Under the pieces are notes generated by a model. That model worked only from the letters and a program-made list of their open reading frames with translations, searched no databases and had not been told where the DNA came from. 33,042 nucleotides of DNA, taken from positions 1-33,042 of the forward strand of contig DVIH01000095.1 of NCBI GenBank assembly GCA_018711405.1, read 5' to 3'. A program made the translations under genes and the position numbers. Positions 24,074-31,189 of this stretch are shown here, piece by piece. How positions within the stretch are numbered: position 1 is the stretch's first letter; every line of letters starts with the position of its first letter. This DNA comes from Candidatus Avibacteroides excrementipullorum (GTDB lineage: Bacteria; Bacteroidota; Bacteroidia; Bacteroidales; Bacteroidaceae).

Positions 24074-24526
24074 CTATTCTTTTAGTTTCGTATCTATGAT
24101 TATTGTCACCGGGCCGTCATTGAGCAGTTCGCATTTCATGTCTGCTCCGAATATGCCGGTGGCGGGCTTTTTCCCCGTCATGGTCTCTATGACTTTGCAG
24201 AAGTCCTCATAGAGTGGTTTTGATATTTCCGGTTTTGCCGCTCTTATGTATGACGGCCTGTTTCCTTTCCGTGTCGATGCATATAGGGTGAACTGGCTGA
24301 TTATCAGCATCTCTCCTCCTATCGTGCCTATCGGCAGATTCATCACTCCGTCTTCATCGTCGAATATTCTCAAAGAGGTTATTTTCTTGCACAACCATTC
24401 TATATCCTCCTGATTATCATTGTCTTCTATGCCGAGCAGAATCATCATGCCCTGACCTATGTCCGCCACTTTCTCTTCATTGACGGTGACTGACGCATGT
24501 TTCACTCTTTGTATTACGGCTCTCAT
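24074..24526 (-). CDS. dtd: D-aminoacyl-tRNA deacylase
   Basis: Removes D-amino acids wrongly attached to tRNA. The 150-residue protein keeps both diagnostic motifs: SQFTLYA at 77-83 (Ser77 and Gln78 bind the substrate adenosine) and NDGPVT at 136-141, which provides the cross-subunit Gly-Pro that rejects L-amino acids. Its start overlaps the uvrC stop by four bases, so translation is probably coupled. Length is normal. Confidence 0.96.
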   Translation of the reverse strand: MRAVIQRVKHASVTVNEEKVADIGQGMMILLGIEDNDNQEDIEWLCKKITSLRIFDDEDGVMNLPIGTIGGEMLIISQFTLYASTRKGNRPSYIRAAKPEISKPLYEDFCKVIETMTGKKPATGIFGADMKCELLNDGPVTIIIDTKLKE

Positions 24527-26364
24527 TCTTTGTTTGTGTTTTTATAATCTTTCAATGTCGTTGCTATCAGTTTGGCTTTTGCAGCTCCTACGGTTTCGGC
24601 CAGTTCCTGCTCGGGAGTTTCCGATATGCGTTTCACGCTTTTGTATTTCTTGAGCAATGCTTCTTTTGTTTTCGGGCCTATGCCTTTTATCTCATCGAGG
24701 GCGGAATGTATCTGCGACTTGCTCCTTTTGTCTCGATGGAATGTTATGGCAAACCGGTGGACTTCGTCCTGAATCCTTGTCAGGAGTTTGAATGTCTCGC
24801 TTTGTTGTTTCAGTCCGATTGTGATTTGCGGGAAACCGAAAAGCAGTTCCGAAGTGCGGTGTCTGTTGTCTTTGGCCAGTCCTGCTATCGGTATGTTCAG
24901 TTGCAATCGGTCTTCGGTTATTTCCCTTACCGCCTCCATCTGTCCTTTGCCGCCGTCTGTTATGATGAGGTCGGGCAGGGGGAGTTCTTCCTCTATGGCG
25001 CGCGAATACCGTCTGTAGACTACCTCCCTCATCGACTCGTAGTCATCGGGGCCTGCTACAGTCTTTATTGTATATTTCCTGTATTCTTTTTTGTCGGGTT
25101 TGCCGTTGGTGAATACCACGCAGGCGGCTACTGCATCGCTTCCCGATATGTTGGAGTTGTCGAAACATTCTATCCTTACGGGGAGTTTGGGCAGGTGCAA
25201 TGCGTTTTGCAATTCTTTCAGGATTCTTGTCTGCCTTTGCTCCGGATTCAGTTTTTCCGTCTGTTTCAGCCTGTCGGCTTTGTATTGCTTCACGTTCATT
25301 ATGGAGAGTTCCAGCAGTTTTCGCTTTTCTCCCTTTTGCGGGATGGTAAATGTCACCCCGTTCAGCTCCAGGTCAATGGGGAAGGGGATGATAATCTCTT
25401 TGGAATTGCTTTTGTACCTGTTTCTCATCTCCGCTATGCCGAGCGGGAGCAGCTCCTCTCTGGTTTCGTTCAGTCTCTTTTTGTATTCGAAAGTGAATGC
25501 CTGGTTGATGCTGCCGTTGGTGATGTGCAGGTAGTTGATGTAAGCCACGTTTTCTTCTTCCTCTATGGCGAATACATCTATGTTGTGATATATGTTGCTC
25601 ACTATTTCCGACTTCGCGCGGTAATGTTCGAGCAGGGTTATCTTCTCTTTGGTCTTTTGTGCATCTTCAAATAGCAGGCTTTCCGCCTGTGTGTACATCT
25701 TTGCCGTGAGTTCTTTTATGATGTCGCGCGTATTGCCTTTGAGAATCTCTTTTATTTCGCCAATGTCTCTCATGTAGTCTTCATGGCTTTGCAGGCCGGT
25801 GCATGGAGCCTTGCACTTGTGGATGTGATAGTCCAGGCATACTTTGTATTTGCCGTTTCTTATGTTGTCCGGGCTGAGGTTGTGGCGGCAAGTCCTTATG
25901 CGGTATGTCTGCGATATCAGCGACAGCACGGCATACATTGCCCCCACATTGCTGTACGGGCCGTAATACGTGCCTGCGCCTTTCACTATGTTTCTTGTCT
26001 TGAATACGCGCGGGAAATATTCGTTTGTGACGCAGATGGAGGGGTATGTCTTCCCGTCTTTCAGCAGCACGTTGTATCGCGGCTGATATTTTTTTATCAG
26101 ATTGTTTTCGAGCAGCAGGGCATCTTCTTCGGTGTTTACGACTATGTATTTTATGTCGTTTATCTTGCTGACAAGCATTCTCGTCTTGCGTGAATCTATG
26201 TCTTTCCTGAAGTAGGAGCTTACCCTGCGTTTCAGGTTTTTCGCCTTGCCTACGTATATTATGGTCTTTTCCTCGTCAAGATACTGGTATATGCCGGGTG
26301 TCTCCGGAAGGTTCAGTATTATGCCTTTCAGATATTCCATCCTGTCTTGACGTTTGTCTTCCAT
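24523..26364 (-). CDS. uvrC: UvrABC excinuclease subunit C
   Basis: Makes both incisions in nucleotide excision repair. The 613-residue protein has the N-terminal GIY-YIG nuclease domain (GIY at 24-26, YVG at 37-39, then NLKRRVSSYF), a Cys-containing region after it, the UvrB-binding UVR segment near 200, the RNase-H-like catalytic domain (RIECFDNSNISGSDAVAACVVF, PDLIITDGGKGQ) and a C-terminal helix-hairpin-helix (IKGIGPKTKEALLKKY). Complete. It begins 13 bases after apt and overlaps dtd. Confidence 0.97.
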   Translation of the reverse strand: MEDKRQDRMEYLKGIILNLPETPGIYQYLDEEKTIIYVGKAKNLKRRVSSYFRKDIDSRKTRMLVSKINDIKYIVVNTEEDALLLENNLIKKYQPRYNVLLKDGKTYPSICVTNEYFPRVFKTRNIVKGAGTYYGPYSNVGAMYAVLSLISQTYRIRTCRHNLSPDNIRNGKYKVCLDYHIHKCKAPCTGLQSHEDYMRDIGEIKEILKGNTRDIIKELTAKMYTQAESLLFEDAQKTKEKITLLEHYRAKSEIVSNIYHNIDVFAIEEEENVAYINYLHITNGSINQAFTFEYKKRLNETREELLPLGIAEMRNRYKSNSKEIIIPFPIDLELNGVTFTIPQKGEKRKLLELSIMNVKQYKADRLKQTEKLNPEQRQTRILKELQNALHLPKLPVRIECFDNSNISGSDAVAACVVFTNGKPDKKEYRKYTIKTVAGPDDYESMREVVYRRYSRAIEEELPLPDLIITDGGKGQMEAVREITEDRLQLNIPIAGLAKDNRHRTSELLFGFPQITIGLKQQSETFKLLTRIQDEVHRFAITFHRDKRSKSQIHSALDEIKGIGPKTKEALLKKYKSVKRISETPEQELAETVGAAKAKLIATTLKDYKNTNKE

Positions 26365-26377
26365 AGCTGCCGTGTCC

Positions 26378-26899
26378 TTACAGTTTCATCATTATGTCCA
26401 CATCTTCGCCTTCCAATGCTTTGCGTCCGTCTATTTCGGCCAGTTCGATGATGAAGTTGACGTATATTTTCTTCGGGCGGAATTTTCTCACCAGCTTGCA
26501 TGCGGCCGACATGGTCCCTCCGGTGGCCAGCAGGTCATCGTGGAGCAGCACTACATCGTTTTCGTCTATGCAGCCTTTGTGTATTTGTATCTTGTCTGTG
26601 CCGTATTCTTTTTCAAAAGATTCTTCCAGTACGTCTGCGGGCAGTTTGCCGGGTTTCCTTATGGGGATGAATCCTGCGTTGAGCTTTTCGGCAAGTATGG
26701 CACCGAAGATAAAGCCTCTCGACTCTATGCCCGCTACTTTCGTTATACCTTTGTCTCTGTATTTGTCTGCCAGGATTTCTGCCACAGCCCTCAATGCTTC
26801 CGGCTCTTTGAGCAGGGTGGTAATGTCTTTGAACTGTATCCCTTTCTTGGGGAAGTCGGGGATGTTTCTGATGTACTTTGATAATTCTTTTTCGTTCAT
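26378..26899 (-). CDS. apt: Adenine phosphoribosyltransferase
   Basis: Salvages adenine to AMP with PRPP. With the start at 26899 the protein has 173 residues, the normal size, and begins MNEKELSKYIRNIPDFPKKGIQFKD, the family N-terminus. The PRPP-binding loop VVLLHDDLLATGGTM lies at 117-130 and the GIESRGFIFGA segment at 57-67. An in-frame extension further upstream runs through the parS site and is not coding in my view; an ATG two codons upstream (at 26905) cannot be excluded. Second gene of the mnmG operon. Confidence 0.93.
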   Translation of the reverse strand: MNEKELSKYIRNIPDFPKKGIQFKDITTLLKEPEALRAVAEILADKYRDKGITKVAGIESRGFIFGAILAEKLNAGFIPIRKPGKLPADVLEESFEKEYGTDKIQIHKGCIDENDVVLLHDDLLATGGTMSAACKLVRKFRPKKIYVNFIIELAEIDGRKALEGEDVDIMMKL

Positions 26900-26933
26900 A
26901 ATCATATCTTTTTGGGTATCTGTTTCAAGTTTT

Positions 26934-26949
26934 TGTTTCACGTGGAACA
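26934..26949. promoter_or_regulatory. parS centromere-like site (ParB/Spo0J binding)
   Basis: TGTTTCACGTGGAACA; its reverse complement TGTTCCACGTGAAACA is the well-known 16-bp parS sequence bound by ParB (Spo0J). It lies in the 61-base gap between mnmG and apt. parS sites cluster near the replication origin, and mnmG (gidA) is a classical origin neighbour, so the site fits an origin-proximal location. No second copy was seen in this window. Confidence 0.85.
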
Positions 26950-26960
26950 ATCTTTGCCTT

Positions 26961-28838
26961 TCATCTGCCGGAGAGCAACAGCAGCACATTGATGTCGCTC
27001 GGCGATATGCCCGGTATGCGGCTGGCCTGTCCTATGGTTTCGGGGTCTATCTTCTCCAGCTTCTGCCGTGCTTCGGTGGAGAGCGAGTTTATCTCCGCAT
27101 ATTTGAACCGGCCTTTTATCTTGATGTTTTCGAGCCTTGCGTTTTTGTCGGCTATCATTCTTTCCCTGTCTATGTATCCGGCATATTTTATGTCGATTTC
27201 TGCGGCTTCCACAGTCTCTTCTTTCCGGTCGTCAATCTTGTCGAGCATACGTTTGAAAGCCGGGATGTGTTCCGCTATGTTGGCAATGGTTATCTGCGGA
27301 CGGTTGATGAGGTCTATCAGTTTGCAGCCGTGTCTCAGCGGAGCGGTGCCGAGACTTTCGAGCGCGCTGTTGATGAGGTCGGGCTTTATGGAGAATGTCT
27401 CGGCAAATTGCCTTATCCCGTTTATGGCTTCTTCTTTTCTTCTCATCATGTCATAGCGCGCCCTGCTTGCCAGTCCCGCTTCGTATGAGAGAGGGGTGAG
27501 GCGTCGGTCTGCATCGTCCTGTCTGAGCAGTATCCTGTATTCGGCACGCGATGTGAACATGCGGTACGGCTCGTCCACGCCTTTGGTCACAAGGTCATCG
27601 ATGAGCACGCCTATATAGGCCCGGTCTCTGCCCAACACAAACGGCGTGCCGCCGTGACACTTGATGTGTGCATTTATGCCGGCCACGATGCCTTGTCCTC
27701 CCGCCTCTTCGTATCCGGTGGTGCCGTTCACCTGGCCTGCCAGAAAGAAGTTGCCTATCACTTTCGATTCGAGGGTGTGGCGCAGCTGGGTGGGATCGAA
27801 GAAGTCATATTCTATGGCGTAGCCGGGACGGTAGGCCACCACGTCTCTGAATGCCGGTATGGTCTTCAGTGCGGCCATCTGTATGTCGATGGGCAGCGAC
27901 GATGAAAATCCGTTGAGGTACAGCTCGCGGCTCGTTTCCCCCTCAGGCTCCAGAAACAGCTGGTGCTGCTCCTTGTCGGGGAAGGTCACAATCTTCGTCT
28001 CTATGCTCGGGCAGTATCTCGGGCCTATGCTTTGTATCTGCCCGTTGTAGAGCGGCGAGTAGGGCAGCCCCTGCCGGAGTATGCTGTGCGTGTCGGGGTT
28101 GGTGAAGCATGTCCAGCAGTTGAGCTGTTTCAGCTGTCTTTCGCTTTGCTCCATGAAGGAGAAGCGGTGGAAGTCGTTTTCCCCGTTTTGTATCTCCATG
28201 TCCTCGTAGTGCACGCTGCGTCCGTCTATCCTGACCGGAGTGCCGGTCTTCATCCTTGCCGTCCTGATGCCGTGTGAGGCTATCGACTCGGTGAGGTGAT
28301 ATGATGCCGGTTCCGAAATCCTGCCTCCGGGAAACATCACCTTGCCCACGTGCATCAGCCCGTTGAGGAATGTGCCTGCCGTGAGTATGACGCATTTGGC
28401 GTTGATGGTCACGTCCAGGCATGTCTTCACTCCGGTGATGACGCTGTCTTTCACTACAATCTCTTTCACAGTGTCCTGCCAGATGTACAGGTTGGGTGTG
28501 TTTTCGAGCGTCCTGCGCCATTCGGTTATGAATTTTTCCCTGTCGCATTGCGCTCTGGGGCTCCACATGGCCGGTCCTTTCGAGCGGTTGAGCATGCGAA
28601 ATTGCAGCGTGGTGCGGTCGGTGATGATGCCGGCCTGTCCGCCTAATGCGTCTATCTCTTTGACTATCTGCCCTTTAGCTATGCCGCCCATAGCGGGGTT
28701 GCAACTCATCTGCCCCGTCTTGTTCATGTCCATCGTGATGAGGCATGTCTTTGAACCGAGATTTGCCGCCGCTGTTGCCGCCTCGCAACCCGCGTGTCCT
28801 GCGCCGATGACTATGATGTCGTAGTTGAAATTCATCAT
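26961..28838 (-). CDS. mnmG: tRNA uridine-5-carboxymethylaminomethyl modification enzyme MnmG (GidA)
   Basis: FAD-dependent partner of MnmE that modifies the wobble uridine of several tRNAs. The 625-residue protein has the FAD-binding VIGAGHAGCEAA at 10-21, MSCNPAMGGIAKG at about 44-56, the catalytic Cys region near KLIDLINRPQI and the C-terminal GidA-associated helical domain (RIPGISPSDINVLLLLSG). The start could be the second Met. It heads a six-gene minus-strand operon (mnmG, apt, uvrC, dtd, MazG-type, deoC) with gaps from -4 to 61 bases, and is divergent from the sensor kinase across repeat element F. Confidence 0.97.
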   Translation of the reverse strand: MMNFNYDIIVIGAGHAGCEAATAAANLGSKTCLITMDMNKTGQMSCNPAMGGIAKGQIVKEIDALGGQAGIITDRTTLQFRMLNRSKGPAMWSPRAQCDREKFITEWRRTLENTPNLYIWQDTVKEIVVKDSVITGVKTCLDVTINAKCVILTAGTFLNGLMHVGKVMFPGGRISEPASYHLTESIASHGIRTARMKTGTPVRIDGRSVHYEDMEIQNGENDFHRFSFMEQSERQLKQLNCWTCFTNPDTHSILRQGLPYSPLYNGQIQSIGPRYCPSIETKIVTFPDKEQHQLFLEPEGETSRELYLNGFSSSLPIDIQMAALKTIPAFRDVVAYRPGYAIEYDFFDPTQLRHTLESKVIGNFFLAGQVNGTTGYEEAGGQGIVAGINAHIKCHGGTPFVLGRDRAYIGVLIDDLVTKGVDEPYRMFTSRAEYRILLRQDDADRRLTPLSYEAGLASRARYDMMRRKEEAINGIRQFAETFSIKPDLINSALESLGTAPLRHGCKLIDLINRPQITIANIAEHIPAFKRMLDKIDDRKEETVEAAEIDIKYAGYIDRERMIADKNARLENIKIKGRFKYAEINSLSTEARQKLEKIDPETIGQASRIPGISPSDINVLLLLSGR

Positions 28839-28859
28839 ATAGGTATGTGTTTAACCATG

Positions 28860-28867
28860 CAAAATTA
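28860..28867 (-). promoter_or_regulatory. -7 box (TAATTTTG) for the mnmG operon
   Basis: The minus strand reads TAATTTTG, a match to TAnnTTTG, 21 bases before the mnmG start. Confidence 0.5.
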
Positions 28868-28933
28868 GTATTTTTTTGTCTAAGCCCTGCATAAAAAAGG
28901 TTTCGTCTGTTCATATTCAGGCGTTTGCCGCAC

Positions 28934-29029
28934 CCCGCCGGGGATCGGCTCGGTCTTGCCCGATGATCGGCTCGGTCTCGGGCAAGGATGTGCGCCATCC
29001 CGGGCGAAGATGGCGTACATCCCGGGCGG
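28934..29029. repeat. 22-bp-period modular intergenic repeat, element F
   Basis: Words at 28942, 28964, 28986 and 29008 in the order S+ S+ H+ H-. The last two words are complementary and adjacent, so a hairpin with an 8-base loop can form. It lies between the divergent mnmG operon and the sensor kinase gene, outside both -7 boxes. Confidence 0.85.
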
Positions 29030-29085
29030 GGGTGTCTTGCGTCTTTTTTCCGCCCTTTTCGTGGGGGCGGGAGAGAAATAATTGC

Positions 29086-29093
29086 TACTTTTG
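29086..29093 (+). promoter_or_regulatory. -7 box (TACTTTTG) for the sensor kinase operon
   Basis: TACTTTTG fits TAnnTTTG and ends only 4 bases before the ATG at 29098, implying a transcript that begins at or next to the start codon. Confidence 0.55.
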
Positions 29094-29097
29094 GCGC

Positions 29098-30141
29098 ATG
29101 GCTAAGAAAAAGGACATACTCATAAATGTCAGAGACGCGGCTATACTGACCGTTTCGGTCTATTGCCTGTATGAACTGCTGTGGCTTATCCTCATGGATG
29201 ACCCGTCGGACTTCCTGCTGGCGCAGAACGTGGATTATATGGCCGGTGAATTTCTGTTTTGCACAGGCTTCTGTGCGGTCTCGTTTCTACTCAACCTGCG
29301 CACGGGGGTTATCATAGGCCGCAGGCTGAAGTCGGTCAGCATGAAGACGCTTCTCCTCACGGTCGGGATGCTGGCCGTCAATTTCCTGTGGGCATGGATA
29401 TACTCCCTCGCGGTGGACGCCCTCTGCCTTTCCCTGTATGGCGAGCCGTTCACCGATATGGTCGACGTCTATGGCATGGCGGTGATTTCCACGCTTGTCA
29501 TATCGCTGATGCTGACGGCACGCTACGTCAAGGCCTATGTCAGAGAGGCGGGGCAGCGGAAGCGTGAGCGAGACTGGGCCATAGGCCTGACGGTGCGCAG
29601 TCTGCAATTGCAGATCAGCCCGCATTTCCTGTTCAACAATCTCAGCGCGCTGTCGGCATTGATGGACATCGACCGCAAGGAGGCCGACAGTTTCATTACC
29701 CACATGTCGCTTTTCTACCGGCATACGTTGCAGAACCTGTCGCGCAGGCTCATCCCGCTGGAAGATGAGCTGAAAGAACTGGATGATTATTTCTTTCTGA
29801 TAAAGACGAGATTCGGCGATGCCATCGACATAAAGGTGAATGGCGGTGCAGGTCGTACCGGGCGCATGCTGCCTCCCGGATGCCTGCAACTGCTGGTGGA
29901 AAACTGCGTCAAGCACAACGCCTTTTCGCGCCGTCAGCCGCTGCACATCGCCATCGACTGCACCGAAAGCTCCGTGACCGTGACAAACGACTACCGTCCG
30001 CTGGGGACAGTGCCGGACTCTTTCCGCATAGGGCAGCGCAATGTCATAGAGCGTTTACGCCTGCTCGGTTCGGGCGAGGTGTCCATAAAATGTGATGAAA
30101 ACACTTATTCAGTAACCATACCATTGATGAAAATGCCATGA
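29098..30141 (+). CDS. LytS/YehU-type membrane sensor histidine kinase
   Basis: A 347-residue kinase of the His_kinase (PF06580) group. Four membrane helices lie at about 14-33, 51-69, 83-104 and 125-143 with very short loops, so there is no large extracellular sensor domain. A basic linker leads to the phospho-acceptor motif QISPHFLFNNLSAL with H176, followed by the RRLIPLEDELKELDDYFFL segment and the ATP-binding box LPPGCLQLLVENCVKHNAF. The frame is open upstream, but the part before 29098 is repeat element F. The stop overlaps the response regulator start by four bases (ATGA), so the two form one unit. The signal sensed is unknown. Confidence 0.92.
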   Translation: MAKKKDILINVRDAAILTVSVYCLYELLWLILMDDPSDFLLAQNVDYMAGEFLFCTGFCAVSFLLNLRTGVIIGRRLKSVSMKTLLLTVGMLAVNFLWAWIYSLAVDALCLSLYGEPFTDMVDVYGMAVISTLVISLMLTARYVKAYVREAGQRKRERDWAIGLTVRSLQLQISPHFLFNNLSALSALMDIDRKEADSFITHMSLFYRHTLQNLSRRLIPLEDELKELDDYFFLIKTRFGDAIDIKVNGGAGRTGRMLPPGCLQLLVENCVKHNAFSRRQPLHIAIDCTESSVTVTNDYRPLGTVPDSFRIGQRNVIERLRLLGSGEVSIKCDENTYSVTIPLMKMP

Positions 30142-30890
30142 AAATACTTGTGTTGGAAGACGAGAGACCCAATTTCCTGCGCCTTCAGAAGCAGTTGCAG
30201 TCATTGTCCGCCGATTACGAGACAGTGGGACCGGCCGAGACTGTGGCTTCTGCCGTGACATATCTGTCAGAGGCGGTCTATGACTTGATTATAGCCGATG
30301 TCCGGCTTGCCGACGGCCTTGTGTTCGATGCTTTCGACGGCTGTCGGGTCAGTTGCGCCGTCATCTTCACCACTGCCTACAACGAATATGCCATACGTGC
30401 GTTCGACTATAACGGCATCTGCTACCTGCTGAAGCCCATAGTCACTGAGGAGCTTGCCGCTGCGTTGCGCAAGGCCGTTGACATGCGTGCCGGCTGTATG
30501 CGCGAGGATCTCGACCGGCTGCACAGCCTTGTTGCGGGAGGCAACCTGCAATACCGCCGCAGGTTTCTTGTCTCCGACAAAGACGGCTATTTTGTCGTAG
30601 GGTCTGATGCGGTCAGCCATATAGTCTCCGACGACGGCGTCACCCGCCTGTACCTGAAAGACTGTAGGACGTTTGCGGTGGACCAGTCGCTCGACACGCT
30701 CGAACGTCAGCTCGACCCTGCGGCTTTCTTCCGCGCCAACCGCCGGCACATCGTCCACATAGCGAGCGTGGAGCGGCTCAACACGTGGTTCAACCGCAAG
30801 ATGAAAGTCGTAATCGCCGGATATCCTGATGCGGAAATCATAGTAAGCAAGGAGAAGACCACAGCTCTGAAACGCTGGCTGGATTTCTGA
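30138..30890 (+). CDS. LytTR-type response regulator
   Basis: The 250-residue protein has an N-terminal receiver domain with acidic pocket E7-D8, phospho-acceptor D54 (IIADVRLADG), T79 and K99 (YLLKPI), and a C-terminal LytTR DNA-binding domain from about 145 to 250 (RRFLVSDKDGYFVV, then FFRANRRHIVHIASVERL and IIVSKEKTTALKRWL). LytTR domains bind pairs of direct repeats about 21 bp apart, and such a pair occurs 58 bases after the stop of this gene. It pairs with the overlapping LytS-type kinase. The likely target is the lipoprotein cassette downstream, which is inference from position. Confidence 0.93.
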   Translation: MKILVLEDERPNFLRLQKQLQSLSADYETVGPAETVASAVTYLSEAVYDLIIADVRLADGLVFDAFDGCRVSCAVIFTTAYNEYAIRAFDYNGICYLLKPIVTEELAAALRKAVDMRAGCMREDLDRLHSLVAGGNLQYRRRFLVSDKDGYFVVGSDAVSHIVSDDGVTRLYLKDCRTFAVDQSLDTLERQLDPAAFFRANRRHIVHIASVERLNTWFNRKMKVVIAGYPDAEIIVSKEKTTALKRWLDF

Positions 30891-30948
30891 ACGTGCCGCG
30901 TGGCGGCATCGCCGCATCCCGACTGTAATCTCCGGAAACCGGCGTTCG

Positions 30949-30982
30949 TGTCCGTTTCACAGCCCTTTTTGTCCGCTTCACA
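30949..30982 (+). promoter_or_regulatory. Direct-repeat operator candidate for the LytTR regulator
   Basis: TGTCCGTTTCACA (30949-30961) and TGTCCGCTTCACA (30970-30982) differ at one base and start exactly 21 bp apart, the two-turn spacing used by LytTR proteins. They end 6 bases before a possible -33 TTTG. Confidence 0.6.
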
Positions 30983-30988
30983 AAGATT

Positions 30989-31023
30989 TTTGTTGCATAT
31001 TCCGTCCTGATGATGTTGTTTTG
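30989..31023 (+). promoter_or_regulatory. Promoter candidate for the lipoprotein cassette
   Basis: TTTG at 30989-30992 and TTGTTTTG at 31016-31023 (one mismatch to TAnnTTTG) with a 23-bp spacer, slightly longer than usual. A sub-optimal promoter behind an operator would fit activator dependence. Confidence 0.4.
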
Positions 31024-31030
31024 CGGGTGA

Positions 31031-31189
31031 ATGAAAAACATTATTATTGGCATGGAAAGTTTTGATTATAGTAGGATTTATAGGACAAGGGATGACTTTA
31101 CGCATTTGTCTTTTGAGTATTTTAGCATCAGAGACTTTGTTAACGGAAAACGTAAATTAGAAATAAAAAAGAAAAACATATACTTATGA
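31031..31189 (+). CDS. Possible small ORF (52 aa) ahead of the lipoprotein cassette
   Basis: An open frame from ATG at 31031 (MKNIIIGMESFDYSRIYRT) to TGA at 31187-31189. It is rich in Phe, Tyr, Arg and Lys, has no signal peptide or membrane helix and matches no family I know. Two points favour it: it starts 7 bases after the candidate -7 box, and its stop overlaps the ATG of the next gene as ATGA. Against it are its short length and AT-rich sequence, so a chance frame is quite possible. If translated, it could couple translation into the cassette as a leader peptide. Confidence 0.25.
   Translation: MKNIIIGMESFDYSRIYRTRDDFTHLSFEYFSIRDFVNGKRKLEIKKKNIYL

Noticed and set aside
24706-25674. 322-codon open frame on plus opposite uvrC
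   Set aside because: uvrC is complete and conserved across this stretch; the opposite frame shows no recognisable domain or start signals.
28344-28352. Second CACGTG near 28.35 kb as another parS
   Set aside because: It lies within mnmG coding sequence and lacks the flanking TGTT/AACA half-sites.
1311-29029. Regular repeat-and-linker pattern as a CRISPR array
   Set aside because: The period is 22 bp with 8-bp linkers that are themselves similar, units flip orientation, and no cas genes are present. CRISPR spacers are longer and unique.
28876-29097. Upstream extension of the sensor kinase frame
   Set aside because: The extension translates repeat element F and crosses the -7 box; relatives begin with a short cytoplasmic N-terminus before the first helix, as with the 29098 start.
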